Below, in pieces: positions 13,890-28,385 of a stretch of 64,000 nt of DNA. Within the stretch, counting starts at the first letter, position 1. The number at the start of each line of letters is the position of its first letter. Source of the stretch: Selaginella tamariscina (Eukaryota; Streptophyta; Lycopodiopsida; Selaginellales; Selaginellaceae); NCBI GenBank assembly GCA_003024785.1, contig PUQB01000261.1, positions 248,001 through 312,000 on the forward strand, written 5' to 3'. Made by a program: the position numbers and the translations under genes. The notes below the pieces were generated by a model that did not search any database, was not told the DNA's origin, and worked only from the letters and a program-made list of their open reading frames with translations.

Positions 13890-15441
13890 TTATTTAAACA
13901 TTAGAGTTTGTGGACCTGGAGTCTTAATGGTCATGAGGAGCTCCTCCCTTTCGCAATGGATCTCTGCAAATCGCATGCTCATCTTCATATACCTCTCCTG
14001 CATCTCCTTAAGTTCCCCTTCTAAGAAACAAGTTTGCTTCTTAAAATAACCAGTTGCTAATGATCTCCTCTGCCTCACCACCTGCTTTCCCCTTACGTTG
14101 CTTGGCAAATACACTGTGTGTGACTAAGTTAACCCTAAGTTTCCAAACTTCACTATATATGATTAAATAGTTATTTATAAGATTATTGTAAATAATATAT
14201 TAAAACTTACTTTTGAGCTCCATCTTATACATGTTATTGGTTTCTAAAGCTTCTGCTAGCTCAGTCTCCAAGTAAACAAGTCTCTCCAGAGTGTCACCCC
14301 ATAATGATGCCTGTTTTAACTTGGAAAATTCCCGCTCCAGTAACTCATTTTCCTAATCAAACAATATATATATGTATGTACATAGATAGATATATACGAA
14401 TGTCCACAGTACCACACACACACACACAATATTTTTTACCTTTTGTAACCTTTGTAATTCATATTGCAATAATTCATATGTATTGATCTTTGAAGTTAAT
14501 TCATGTTCCCGTCTGCTTAGTTCAGAATTATGATTTTGTAACCTGATGAGCTGACAAATGGATTTTTTTTTAATCAAATTAGTAAGTATTATTGTAATAT
14601 TAATGATAAAAATGTGTTTAATTAGTATTATACCATATACTCTATAGCATAAACTTTTATAATTTACTAAATTCATCAAAATATGGTAGGTAAAATAAAT
14701 AACTCAATTTTCTGTGAAAAGATAGTTGATATCTTTTAAATATATATATATATATATATATTTAAAAATGTTATTATATTTTACTTTTTATTAACATGAT
14801 TAAGTACTACTTGCAGAGCTCATCATAAAATTATACTTCATAAATAAGTTAACTGATTAGTAAAATCTAACTATATTTAATACTATAATCTATAATTATA
14901 TAGATATATAACACTATACATTATATAGTACATGTAAATAAACAAGTGAAAGTGTATACTGCAAACAAACAAGCATAATAAACATTCATTAGCATGCATA
15001 TGCTTATCGAAACCTCTAGGTAGAATACATCTCTCTATCTACACGCACACACACACGCAGAGTAAATATATATTAAATACCTCCTCTTTGAGTTGGTCTA
15101 CACCTGAATCCACTTGTTGAACAGCAAGCTGTTCATTAGCCACCTCTAAACACTCGATCTTCTTCCACAGATTAGACTCTCTCTCTTGAAGCTCCTGTTT
15201 TAAGCCTTCTGCTTCTGTCTGATAATGCATACAAAGTCCTTAATTAAACACACATATACACACGCACACACGTCTGTACATCTACATACCTCTCTGGTAG
15301 CAACTGCAGCTAGCAGTTCTTGTATCTGGGCTTCTAGAAGTTGGACCTTGCTTGTTACCTCTTTTTGTGATTGTTTCTCAATCTTGAGCTGCTCATTTTC
15401 CCTCTTCAACCGTGCACATTCAGATTTCCTGCAGACAAATG

Positions 15442-15486
<45 letters not shown>

Positions 15487-15902
15487 CTTACCCAAGAGCA
15501 CTCTCATTTTGGAGCTGGGATTGAAGCTGCTTAATGGTTGCTTCAAGCTCCACTTTTGCCGCCTCACATTCTCTCAGTTTGATTGCCTCGTTTTCGAACA
15601 TCTTCTTCATAGCTTCTAAGTGTACAATCTTTTCACATAGGACACTCTCACGCTTCTGTATATCAATAACTTATAGAATATGTGTGTGCGTGTGCGTGTG
15701 TATGTGTGTGTACCTCTAGTGCTGCAGCTTTGGAACGAAGTTCCTTAATGTCTTGATCACTGTGTTGCTTCCATTTCCTTCGCTCACATTTCTTATTGTT
15801 CTCTTGTTTAATGGTTTCCAGCTGGTTTATTCTCCCTTTCACTGATGTTGAGCTTCTGCATATCTACATGAAACCATTCTCTTTAATATGCCTAATATAT
15901 AT

Positions 15903-15940
<38 letters not shown>

Positions 15941-18900
15941 TCTTAATAATTATATACACATGATACCGTCTGCAACTCTTCATTTCCTGCTTGCCTTGCC
16001 GTCACAATCTGCTTCTCAACTTCTTGAGATTCGCACTATATATACACACCATAGACACATATATGTGTGTAAACGCATGCATACACATACACAGGAACGT
16101 ACCTGCACACGAGCGTTTTCTTTCTCCTTTCTTAATTCCGACATCTTGTGTTCAAGCTCTTGATTCTGCTGCTTTAGATCTTGTATAAGATGTTCATACC
16201 TAGACTTCTCGTGTTTATCAGTTTGCTCATATGCCACCTCTAAATCTTCCATCTTCCCTGAGATGATAATGGCTTTGTCTTCAAAGTCTTGGCATGTGGA
16301 TTCCATATCAAGCTCTAGCATACGTACTTTGGCCTGTAAAAGATGTATATGTATCACACACACACACACGCACACGCACACACACCTGTAACGTATCAAA
16401 GCGGTCACATCCGCTTCTAACTTAGTTTCGAAGCTCGTCACCTTCTTCTCCAAACTGCATATCGTCTTCTTGGACTGCTCCAACTCCATCTCAGCTTGCT
16501 CACACCTATTAAGATAATGCATCACGCACACGCACACGCACGCACGCCGTTATAATGAAAACCTGTTCTTTAGCTCAGCTTCTCATCTTCAATCTCTTGA
16601 CATTCATCTTTGCGCCTTCGCAGTTCATCTCTCAAGTATGCAATTTCACATGCATTCTCCTCTATAGCATTTCTCAAGAAGCCTTGAGTCTTCTCTTCTT
16701 TAACAAGTTCCTCCACCTTCATGTGTAGATTATACATCATTATATATATATATAACATATATTATATATATATTATATTATCACCTTTGAGCACAGGAAC
16801 TCGATTTCTTCATTACATGCAGCAAGTTTCTGATCCGACTCCTTTAAAACCTCTCCGAATTGCTTGTCCAATATGGAAATGGTGGCCATTACCTGCATAA
16901 GAGATGTGTGTGTGTGTGTATGTGTGTGTGTGCGTGATCACCTTCTCGTTCATCATATTCATACGATCTTCCATGGACTGTCTGTCTTCAGAATCCTTCA
17001 TGAGAGTGAAAAAAGAGGTTCTCAGCTCCTTAACATGGAATATAAAGTCCTGCTTGTGCTCTTGATCACTTGCACCTGGAATATATACTTCTGCAGATGC
17101 TCCCACAGGTCCCTTATCAGATTCTGCACAATACATTTCTCCAGGCAATCTGCTTCTCTTTCTTCTTTAAGGCGCTTTATTTCATCCTCAAGTTTCTTTA
17201 CAGTCTGTTTGAACAAGTATATATATATATATATTGTGTGTGTGTGTGTGTACACATACACATGTGTATAGGTGTGTTTACCTGTGTATCTGTTTCAGTT
17301 TTAGTATACTTGAGCATGTCTTCTAGCTTCTCTTTCTCGGCTTTGGTTGCAAGTAGAACTGTCTCAAGCTGCTCGCTGGATTCCTGCATAGTGTCTAGCT
17401 CCCGTGCAAACTCCATAACTTGTGCTTCAAGCTGGTCCATCGTCCGTGCCCTATATTCCTCAACCTCTGTGTAACTCTTGAGCACACTCTCCACCTCAGT
17501 TTTCTCCATCGTAAGCTCCTCCACCTTCGTCTCCAAGTATTTCAGCTTGTTTAAGCTTTTTACTCCTTGTTCAAGCTCATCTTCATTTGGTAACTGCAGT
17601 GTGCGTGTCTCTGTGAGTGTGTGTACATGTGACATATACACATACAAGTACACACCTCTCTCTCTCTCTCCTTCTCACACACACATGCACGCGCGCGCAC
17701 GCACACACACACACACACCTGTTCATGTCTAAACTCCAACTGGGCCTCTAGCTGTTCGATTTTGGCCCTACTGGCACATTCCTGTTCCCTGCAGCTCCTC
17801 AGCATGCATTGTAACTTAGTTTTCTCCGTCTTGAGCTCGTCCACCATTGCTTCCAACTCCTTAAGTTGCATGGACATTTCTTCAGGCTTTTCTGCTGTTA
17901 CAGAATCAGAATCTCTCTCCTTCTCTCTCTCTATCACACACACACACACACTATAAACGCCATAAACATCATACCATGGACTTCAGTGCACAATTGCCGA
18001 TCCTTCGTAGATGTTTGAATATCCTTTCGCTCTACGTAGCACGAGAGCATGCTTTCAAGCTTTATTTTCTCTTCTGTAAGCTCTGTAACCTTCATCACCA
18101 AATCTTTCAGCTGTGTGTTTCGTCTTCAGGCTGTTTTGTTTCCATATGACCTGAAAAACAATGTACAGTCTCAATGGAGAGAGAGAGAGAGAAGCTGGAC
18201 GTGTGTATGCACAAATACATGTCTTACCATTGACTTGCTCGGCATAATTTGCATCCTCGTTATTGTCTGGATTGCTCCTTCTTTGAAGGTCAGAAATAAG
18301 AAGCTTAGAACCTTCAACCAAAGCCTCCAATTCCGCGACAAGCTGCTTATTTCCAAATGTATAACGGCCAGGGTGCCTCTCAAGCTCCTCCATTACTAGC
18401 TTCAAATTACTCAGGCCCTCTGCGAATGTCGAAACAAAGAGCTTAAGCCTCGGAACATCCTGTTCTTCACTGACTTCGTCACACTCACTCGCCTTCCTGT
18501 CGAGATCGTCAATAATCCTGTCTGCTGCATAGTTAGATTCACTGCAGTGCAGTCTTCCTCACCCACAGGAAGATATATGCTCTTGTGTTGTGTGTGTGTG
18601 TGAGAGAGAGAGAGACAGAGACAGTACACCACCACGTATGGTACATAACATACAGAACAACACTACACTCGACTGGTATGATACTATCTACTGCCCATGT
18701 TGTACTAGTGGTGTATAGATAATAAAACTATATAAGCAACTCTCTCACCTTCAGCACAATGATTACTGTGCACTTTGTACTCGTCAAGTAATCTACTGTG
18801 CTTCATGTATGCCTGCAGCGTGTCTTCAAGCTCCCGTATTGTCAACAGCAGTTCTATATTGGCTTCCCGAAGCTTTCGAGGCAGGGCATTCAGTATGGAG

Positions 18901-18985
18901 TTTGTTCTCTTTTCCTGATTCCAGGAACACATGTTATGTACATATATACATAAATAAGTGTGTACAGTGTACACTGTACACAGGT

Positions 18986-19057
<72 letters not shown>

Positions 19058-20224
19058 GAGAGAGACAGAGACAGAGAGAGAGGAGAGACAGACAGACAGA
19101 CAGAGACAGACAGACTACTTGGCCAAGTTCTCCCTTGAGTTCCTGGATTATGCAGATGTGGTCTTCACATATAAGCTTCTCCTTTACAAGTGCTTCATTG
19201 ACTTTCTTGAGTTGCTCAAGTTCAGACTTCATGATCTCGTGCTCGTGCTTTGAAATCTCTGAATCTTCAATCTCTGCATGGATTATATCTTTCTGCTTAC
19301 GGTTTGGGGAAGTAAGTGAAGCGTACGAACGGGACAACTTCTTAATAGCATGGCTACTAGCCGAGGAACTTGGTGACGGTGATTGCACCCTGCTGTATTC
19401 ATCTGTTGCACTAGATGCCACAGGAGAGTCATTTCCCATTCTAAACTGCACTTACAAACGCATATGGTTAACTACTGAAATATACATACATACTTATACT
19501 TACTGTTGGGTAGAAACAATGAAGTGGACTATTGATTCTACAAGGTGATCTTAATTCGGTATCTCCATCGGATCCATGGTTTAACCAGCGAAAGGCTTGT
19601 CCATAGTAACTTTAGGTGTCAAGCATTGTAAAGTTACCTGTAACAATTAGTTTAGTACTTGCGTGTATATGTGTATGTTTGGAGGGAGAAACCTTCAAAC
19701 TTACATGCAAGAGGGTTCCTGCATAACAGAATCGTAATGGTAAAGTCACCGAAGTTGGAGAAGAAGATCCTACATAATCCGAGATATTGAAAATCACTTC
19801 TCCAAGTATACAGGAGCGTGAAAGTCTCTGCAGAATATAAATTTTAACACACGCACGCACGCACGCACGCACACATGTACTTGCCTTGGCTACCACGAAC
19901 TTGTAGAGCTTTTCATCGTACTGAAGAGTTCTTGTGTCCAAGAAGAGCTTCACTGTCTCCTGAACAAGATCAGGCCATTGACAATGCCCATTTCGAACAG
20001 AAACCTTGCGTGTTCTTGCAGTGATTCTTCCAGAATCCAAGGCAACAAGGGACAGAAAGAGCTTATCCCAATAAATATGCGGAACCTTCATATGATATGT
20101 TAGTACCACACACACGCAACATACGTATGTGAACTGTTACCTGTGTAGCGTGGAACTGCAGGCGGAAATCCACTTTCTCCCTAACCTTCTTGGACGGTCT
20201 CGGGCTCCTAGTGCAGCCGAACAT
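13890..20224 (-). pseudogene. NT-C2 / coiled-coil 'myosin heavy chain-related' protein, copy A (frame-broken)
   Basis: First exons on the minus strand: 20141-20224 (ATG at 20222-20224), 19885-20085, 19705-19827, 19504-19637, 19119-19445; many short coiled-coil exons follow. Exons 1-3 encode an NT-type C2 domain (VDFRLQFHATQVP, KVSVRNGHCQW, LGEVIFNISDY, LPLRFCYAGTLLHV), as in plant proteins such as At1g63300/At5g41140, thought to tether membranes or organelles. The rest is heptad-rich, ending ELKEMQERYMKMSMRFAEI..EREELLM, the conserved family C-terminus. The exon 2 donor is GC (AAG|GCAAGT). Breaks: a one-base loss near 19586-19590 in exon 4 (after DKPF) and two or more losses in the last exon (about 14050-14060 and 13930) relative to copy B. 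It may be a decaying paralogue, or consensus errors may account for the breaks. Confidence 0.8.
18984..19113. repeat. (GT)n(GA)n compound microsatellite with (ACAG)n tail
   Basis: The tract runs GT, then GA, then GACA repeats. It sits in the copy A intron immediately downstream (minus sense) of the exon ending at 19119, so the coding strand reads a long pyrimidine tract. Confidence 0.95.
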
Positions 20225-21695
20225 CTTGAGTGGTGAGCTATTCTGCTAAAACTGTCGCCACAGTGAGTCTTTTCATCCTTGTCCTGTGGAGCACGCTGCA
20301 GCATTATATTGTCGCAAGTTAGAACATCAATATATAACACAATACACAATATATACACACAATAAGCTAATGAACATCACACAATACACAGTATGTACAC
20401 AAATAGCACTGATGAACATCAACATATACACACAGCACAAGATCTATACACACAGAGGTGTGTTCCGCAAGCAGGTTGGAGGCCTTTGGCAATCATATAT
20501 TGACAACTTTTCTGAAGATCTGCATAGGTTGAGGCCACCAACAGGACAGACTTCCAGAACGCTTTTACAACAACTTAACTATTTAACCAATGAAACCTTA
20601 GATTAAATGATAATTAAGAAAGATTTAATCTGCTTCATCGCACAAGCGTACTAAAAAAAATCACAGTACATTGCAGAGATATTTCTGTACAAGTTCATTA
20701 ACTTCCTATTATATTAAGTGATATTCATATGCTATACGAATTTTCACGTCAGATTTTAACACGTGTATACAAATATAATATATATATATATATAATTATA
20801 CACTAGTACATTTTCAATCCTTTATAATTACACATTATATTATATAGATTATTAATTATTTTAAAAAATTTATTTTCACAAAACTCCCTTATTATTATTA
20901 ATCTATTATATACTTAATATAAATTTTCTTTATCAATCTATATTGAGTTTGATTTAGAATTTAACGGTGAAGATCAAACTCTTTACTCGTAAGAATGTAT
21001 ACATGGCATATGTTGGGCGCGATTTTTGGGTATTTTACAGGATACGTCCTTAGTAAACTAGCTTTTTACGAACTTCATACATGAATGACACCATGTGAGA
21101 ATAAATGTGCGGAGAATATGCTCTTCCATTGAACAGAAGAATTATATTATGAAAGGAACAGCTTACCACATGATTCCATTCCTCCACGTGATCTGACAGC
21201 GAGTAAACACACAATATTTGCTGGGAATATAAATTTCCATACAGTAAAACCTGTGTAGGAATATAGACATACATTTATGATATAATTATGAACTAATCAT
21301 TTTATATTTAATTTATATATTCTATAAACATCAGGATTATATTATACTTGTTTAGCATATACCTATAGAGAGCGTGCTTTCAATGTAAAGAGTTGTTTTG
21401 AGTTTATTAATATAATTCTGATATATAAATATAACATATTGTTTTCCTGAAGAAAATTTCGTTCTTTAACTATCGTAAAGTTATAGTAAAACTCTTGAAA
21501 TATTATTAATTAATTAAAGAAAAAATTATATTTATACCTCTGAAATTTATCATATTTACATATATACCCTTGGAAGTTTTAATACACACCGCTGGAATTC
21601 GTTCAGTCCTAAAAATGAAAAGCTTAAAAAGCTTATATAAATATATATATTTAAATAGATATATGTACATATATATAAATAGTGATGTGTATATG
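20225..21695. other. 5' flank of copy A, homologous to the 5' flank of copy B
   Basis: Stretches such as 20455-20570 (GCAAGCAGGTTGGA, then GAGGCCACCAACAGG) and 21085-21180 (AAATGTGCGGAGAATATGC, GAAAGGAACAG.TTACCACA) match the flank of copy B at about 35869-35940 and 36430-36556, in the same order. 20730-21010 is AT-rich and unlike copy B. No intact gene lies here. Confidence 0.7.
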
Positions 21696-21748
21696 GAGAT
21701 CAGATCCAGCTCACAAACCTGACAGAACTCAAAACATGTGTTTCATAC
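21696..21748 (-). pseudogene. Relic of an AP-1 sigma exon
   Basis: GATCCAGCTCACAAACCTGAC followed by ACATGTGTTTCATA matches exon 4 and the adjoining intron of the complete AP-1 sigma gene at 37115-37170. It lies about 1.5 kb upstream of copy A, the same distance as in the copy B neighbourhood. I see no other sigma exon here, so this is a truncated remnant of the segmental duplication. Confidence 0.75.
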
Positions 21749-22451
21749 GGACTTCTACAGTACACATATCATCTCAGACATATCACAGACGTCAACAACA
21801 GCCCGCATGCATATATAGAAACCTGTGTGTATATTTGACAAATTTACTGCAACATATTTGATCTGTATGTATATATGTACGTTATAATTAAAATGGACAT
21901 GATATAGGAAAATGGAAATAGAAAACAAATATAATTAATACTTAAATTTTAATTCTTAATTAATTATTTAATAAATATATATTTAAACATATATTATTTT
22001 AAAGAATATTTTTTAATATTAAAAATAAAATTAAGACATGTCTATTTTAGTTACAACGTACGTATACTATATTCATTTATATATTTCATTTTCCTACCAT
22101 TTATAAACTGCCTATACAATTACATTTTGATCAGGAGAGTGATGGATCAAATTCAAAGTGGTTCAGTCTTCAGTTTTAGAATACTATAATAATTTAATGG
22201 ATTCGCATATAAAACTTACAGCACGTGTTATGTGTGTGGGTGAAAGTATTGTAAAAGATTTACTGTCTATACAACTTTGCATGTTATAAAATCATAAAGA
22301 TTAAGTGTGGTAGTTAATTACTAATTTTTATAATTATTAATTTAGTTAATTATTAATCCGTAACATTTTTTTACTACGGCATATATCACTGATGAAGAGT
22401 ATAAAAGAACATTAATTAAAATATATTACAGATGATTTACAACTACAGATG
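21749..22451. other. AT-rich spacer, nothing recognised
   Basis: AT-rich DNA without protein-like frames; it lies beyond the detectable end of the duplicated segment. Confidence 0.7.
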
Positions 22452-22589
22452 CCGGAAGTTAAACAAATTCAATTCTATTTTATCTCACGGCTGACGAATG
22501 TGTTAACCCTAACATACCGGCCGGAAGTTAAACAAATTCAATTCTATTTTATCTCACGGCTGACGAATGTGTTAACCCTAACATACCGG
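22452..22589. repeat. 69-bp perfect tandem duplication
   Basis: Two copies with a 69-base period start at 22452 and 22521 (each begins CCGGAAGTTAAAC and ends near CCCTAACATACCGG). The near identity implies a recent event. Confidence 0.92.
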
Positions 22590-23328
22590 CATATACTCGA
22601 ATCTTACACTTCTCTGTACGGAACCCTTTTGTGAAGATGTACGGATAATGTCGGAAGCACATGACGCTAGCACACACGACGTTGTAACTTCGTATATAAG
22701 AAGTCCACCATATTATATGCGTGAGGTTTCTTTTCGTGGTTTTTGTACGGATGCGTATTAGGGTTCTAGCAGTTCTGTGTGAATCTACTCGTGGATGATT
22801 GCGGGCAGGTGGTGGGATTTGTTCACATTTGTGGTATTTATACATAGGAGAAGGTTTCGAGAGCTTGCGTTACAGGGTTAAATTGTTGGTCCGTTGGTCT
22901 CGCTAGAACGAAAATGAAGAATGCCATTTCGTTCACAAAGATGACATCGTTGTGAGGATTTAAAACAATGGCATTTCTTGAATCAGGAAAGTGGAGTGGG
23001 CAGCACTTTAGTGGAGGCAGATGATGCCAGAAAAATCCCATGGTCGCGAAAATAGATGCAAACTTATATCTTACGACGGAGGTGACTAACTAATTTTCGG
23101 AATTTTTTGCCATGAATGTGGCATTTTGATGGGAAGGACCAAAAAGGTACATGTTACAAGTTTGTCAGTATGCACTACATGGGAGCTAAACATGAAGAGA
23201 ACATGACAATATGAATGTTCCTCTATGGCTTCTTATTTGAAAGTTGATGATGAGCAGTAGGAGAAAAGCAACTTTGACAAGCTGAGCAGCAGTAACTCCG
23301 TCATACAATAAAACACTTAATGATTAAC

Positions 23329-23540
23329 GTGGTGGAGAAGTTTGCAGCAGAAAATGGATTGAAGTTCCCTCTTTATGAGCCAAACATCCAGAATTTTACG
23401 AACAGACACACCATTGCAATAAAATGCAAAAAATGTGGCAAGTTAATCTGATTTTCTACAACGAAAAGTCTTGAGAACAACTTGAAGTGGCATGTGGCTT
23501 CGAAGGGCCATAAACTGGATAGTGAAGGTTTTCAAAAATA
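23329..23540 (+). pseudogene. Decayed transposase-like fragment with a BED-like zinc finger
   Basis: One frame reads EKFAAENGLKFPLYEPNIQ, then an IKCKKCGK segment, one stop codon, and STTKSLENNLKWHV.SKGHK. The C-x2-C followed by H-x5-H spacing is like a BED-type finger found in hAT transposases. It carries a stop in the finger and no intact frame follows. The hAT assignment is an inference from this motif alone. Confidence 0.35.
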
Positions 23541-26049
23541 GTCAAAAGGTTTTTTCACTAAGTTAAACATCGTTAGTAAATATAGAGTTATTAATTTAAT
23601 TATCTTCTATTTAATTTATTGTTTTTTAGGTACATGCATCAGATTTGAAGAAGGTACTTTATTAAGTAAGTGAGTTTGGTATTTGCTTAGTGATGGTTTA
23701 TTTATTTTTTTAAAATTTGTTTAAGTTAGAAGTACTTGTCAAGGTTTTTGGCAGAAGAACTATCATTAAAAAGTGAACGCCTGTGGACTCAATATACCAC
23801 TTATTTTTTGTAAAACTATAGTATAACATTCCCTTTAAATGTATGTTTATGAGCCCAAAACAATGAGAGTTCACATGTAAGAAGTTTATTTCACAATTTT
23901 TGTATGTAAACATACTTAGAAAGGGGTTAAATGCAAAACCTAAAATATTTTAAAATTTTAAATAAAAACCAACAGAGTAGAATATTTAGATTTTTAAAAA
24001 TTTAAATATGTAAGTGAAAGGTGAGACTAGAATTTATATATTTGAGGGTTAATCTAATATTTACTTTACAGACATGGGTTTGAATCATTTACACCAAGTG
24101 AACCCCTTGGAGTGAGCCAATTATGTAGCCAATGTTATTTGTGAAGAAGTCCATGTTTTAAGGACTTTTAAACATAAGAAATGTGTTAGCTGAGTAGGAT
24201 GCAATGTTTAAAGTGTGTTAAATTCCTTTTCTTAGCAATTTTTGCTAATAGACTTTAAAGACAATAATTCAAAGGACACATGAACTTACAAGAAATGCAA
24301 ATGATTATACTAATAATGAATGTTCCAATAAAGTTATAAAATTACCTTTGATAATAGTATCTTATGGTGGTTGAGGTTGAAAATGCAGCACCTTTTGCTA
24401 GATATAAAACTTTTTAGGATAGCTTGCGTGCATTAATAAGAAAGTTTAATGAAAATAAATTGGTTTGGAACTTGATGCTTGACATCGTGCAACATATAAC
24501 TTGATCAAAACAAGGCATACAATACCACGACTCAACAAAGTAGATTTTTTAAGTTTTAAAAATATGGGGTGGTAAAGCCAAGTGCACTTCTTCTTTAATT
24601 TGAATATCAAATTCTTAACTTTGTTGAGAAACAACTTTCAATATAGAACTAACATTAACGAAAATAATTTTCTAACTCTTACATGTAAGTTTATTTTGAT
24701 TTGTCTTTCTACATCAATATATAAAGCCAAAATGGGAACCCTATGACTTGAACTTGGTACAATGCCAACAATAATATTGTAACAGAGGATAAAATGGCTA
24801 TTAAATGTGAAATACATTAGGACACATATTGGTTGGATTCTATGGTAAAAGGTATAATTTATATGCATTTTTATGTTAAAATATCTATCATAGATAACAA
24901 TAAATTTTGTTTAACAAAAGAAACTATAATAATTATGTTGAAAGTTTTAAACCTTTTGTCGATGAGGATGAAGTTGGTTATCAAAACATAGTAAACCCAT
25001 TTAAACAGAATGTCATTGCAAACATAGGCCAAGTTTTTGTATTAACCCACTTCACATAAATTGTCGAACCTTGTACTTGGTGTAAGATCATTTTACATTA
25101 AATACATTATCTTTAACAATTTATTTTTAACGTTTAAGAATTATATACTTGTAACAACTTTAAGGTCGTAGATGTTCGTGAACAATGGAAAAAATGGACT
25201 ATTATAGAACATTCATTTGCAACATGTTCTTAACCTCGTGATTGAACACTTGTCGGATGGAGATGCCCATAGGAGGAAAGTCATGCTTCAAGATATGTTA
25301 AATGACTATCGTCTACAATGGGATGGTTGGATATTCTCATATGCAAGTTTAAGAAAAGGATCAATATGCCACTCGTGTGATCATGATTTTAATATCCATA
25401 AAGAGAAGAAACGACTCTAAAGCATTATTCCTTTGGAAAATTTAGGTAGCAATAAAAAAAATTGTATTCCGAAATATTTAAGAAATGGTATAATGCTTAT
25501 AAAATTCTTCCAAATTATAGACTTGCAAAAACTCATGAGATAAAGATATATCTATAAGGACATTATTGTGTTATACATTGATATATTTTTATCAGTACAT
25601 GAGTTTGCGGAATAAAATAGTAGAAGTCTTATTATTTTCAAGGTATGAAGTTTTATTTTTGACGTGATTAACTAGAAATGCATGGTGTTTATGGATTGTA
25701 AGGGATGTTGACACAACATTTTATCAGTAATAAAATGTTTTTAGATATTTAATTGTTGTGCCACTTTGCAATCCACTTAATTAGATACTTTTTAGATTTT
25801 CATCCATATTATGCATGTGAGAATTTCTTCTCCAAGGTTGGAGGAATAGTTCAAAATGAATGGGTTTACAACGATAAGGATCTCATGTATAATGTAAAGG
25901 TTATCAATTAAGTAGCAATTTTTACGGCAATTGGGAGAATTAAAATTTTCAAAAGCATATACTAAATTAGAAAATATTTGGGTAAAGCTTGAGTAGCAAT
26001 GTGTTGGAGTTATTCAATAGGTTGACCCTTTTTTTATTTTTTTGACTAA
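23541..26049. other. AT-rich region with broken protein-like scraps
   Basis: Short frames (for example 25217-25420 plus strand, with the segment IEHLSDGDAHRRKVM) resemble degraded coding DNA, but I cannot assign them. They probably belong to the same decayed element as the zinc-finger fragment. Confidence 0.4.
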
Positions 26050-26312
26050 GGAACATATGAAGAAGCCATTACTACTTTACAGGACGAACTTAATTTAGCA
26101 CATGGACTATGTTATGAACTTGGTATAATTTGTAAAACATTACAACTTGTTGATGACCTTTTTGCAACTTGAAAAATTAAGAATTTTTACAAAGATATAG
26201 TCGAGGTTGTAAATGCAAACCAAGATAAATATGATGAGTTTATGGATACTCAAGGTTTAAAGGACTACCTTAAGGAAAGTGAGGTTGAAGATTCATACAT
26301 TAGGACATGTTT
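26050..26312 (+). pseudogene. Degraded open stretch, probable element remnant
   Basis: In one frame it reads GTYEEAITTLQDELNLAHG and later KNFYKDIVEVVNANQDKYDE, amphipathic and protein-like, with one internal stop and a stop at the end. No family is recognised. Its position supports a single decayed element across about 23.3-26.3 kb. Confidence 0.3.
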
Positions 26313-28081
26313 TTGACAAGGTTTTAGATGTGATTAATGACATTTAATCGATTCATATAAAATAAGGTGAACGGGAAGAAAATTTGCAAGAGCACATTTG
26401 ATTGTCCTTAGGTTTATAAGAAACATGTTCATTTAGTGCACGTGAATATCTAATGATGATTAAGTCATGTGTTATTAAGTATTTATAAGAAACTTTAAGT
26501 AAAGGTAACATTTTTATTTAAAAAACTCTTCTCTTGTTTTTCGTGTTTCGTGATTTTTAATTGGTTCCAATAAATTTAACATGTTGAATATAGTTAAAAA
26601 CACTCTAGGGTTGCCTTAGCATAGAAATAGTCATACATGACTCATGGTCACTCTTATTGCATTACTTAATATAATTTAGAAACTAATCTATAATATTAAT
26701 TATTATAATTCATAATACCACATTGTTTACTTAGTGGACAATCTTAAAATATTTATTTTGGGCAAAAGAGCAATAGTTCATGAATGATAAATTAGTATAT
26801 AATAAGGGGTATTAAATAATGCAAAATTAAAAGTGACATTGTGCATCAACACCCACCATTGTTTGTATGAGTTAGTGAAACACTTTAAAAATGTTAACTC
26901 GATCATGTTGCACAACCATTCTTTCATTTTAATAAAAAAACTATTTATAACATTATTATTATATAAGCAAACATGAAGACTCTTGAAATCTCATTAATAC
27001 CAAAACACTCTTATTATGTGGTTAAGTAGTTTTACTTAATTAAATTAAGTGCTTGACAATGTAGGTTACTGGATAATGAAGTGAAGAATTAATGAAATTA
27101 ATTTGCATTAATACATATATATTAAAGACATTCACAAACAAAATGAATAATTATAAATTTTTAATATTGAAGCAATGGGGAGGTTGCTATAAACTTCAAT
27201 TAATCAAATACTTATGGATACTTTCACACATAACTAAAAGACACATGCAAATGAATTAATTTTCAAGCAAAAATAGTACATTTCTATAAATAATTATAAA
27301 TCTTTTTAGTATTACACCTAAAGAAATTAAATTATAATAGATTATACTAAATCTTATGAAACCCTTAAATTATACATAGCTAAGTTGCTTGTACCTTAAT
27401 TAAGCCATTTGCAATTGTTTTAAGAAATTTAATATCCAAAATATATAATGATTATAAAATTGAATATATTTTTTAGGTTTGATTTGTAACTTAATCTTCT
27501 TAAACATGTTGCATATTATAAATATAATCATCTTATAAACTTGATCCATAAATCAAGATATCGTTAAGACTAGTGTTAAAACATTTATTTAAATGAATAA
27601 GAACAAATGAAGATAATTATCATATAAAAGAGATAAAAAAAAAAAATAAAAATAAAAAAATGAAAAGATAATGCCAAAACTAATATAAAACCTAGCTTAC
27701 ACTCTTAGTTAAGTTAAGAATATACCTTTTAAAACTTTAAAGTGGAATATCAAATAAATTTTAAAAATTTAACTATTATCTCCTCACTGAATGACAAGCT
27801 TTCTTGCCAAAAGACCAAAGTATCATGTTATCACGTGTGCACATTTGATGTATGCATAGATATATACGTGTATGCATATCTATCTCCGGTGTGTGTGAAG
27901 AGAGAGAGAGAGAAAGGTCTATATTATACTTAAAAATTAAAGAATTATTAATTTAATTAATATTGATGATATGATATAGTTTTAGATATACAGTTTTGCA
28001 TCCTTAAAACTATGCAGTTATAAATAAAGAATTACATTTAAAATCTATAATATGGAAATGAGGGTTTTAATTATTTATTAT
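26313..28081. other. AT-rich intergenic region, nothing recognised
   Basis: AT-rich DNA between the decayed element and the 3' end of copy B. A short GA run lies at about 27898-27913. Confidence 0.75.
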
Positions 28082-28341
28082 TTAAACTTTAGGCTTACTA
28101 TAGTTTGTGGACCTGAGAGTCTTGACGGTCATGAGAAGCTCTTCCCTCTCGGATTGAATTTCTGCAAACCTCATGCTCATCTTCATGTATCTCTCCTGCA
28201 TCTCCTTAAGCTCTGCTTCTAAATATGAAGTTTGCTTCTTAAAACTAACCAGATTGTTAATTATCTCCTCCACATCCCCGTATCCACCACCTGCTTCCAT
28301 GTTATGCCGCTTGGCAAATATACTACACAAACAACACAACT

Positions 28342-28385
<44 letters not shown>

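Noticed and set aside
16016..16537. 173-codon minus-strand frame read as a single protein
   Set aside because: It runs through introns with CA/GT repeats. Only the parts matching copy B exons are coding, so it is part of copy A and not a separate gene.
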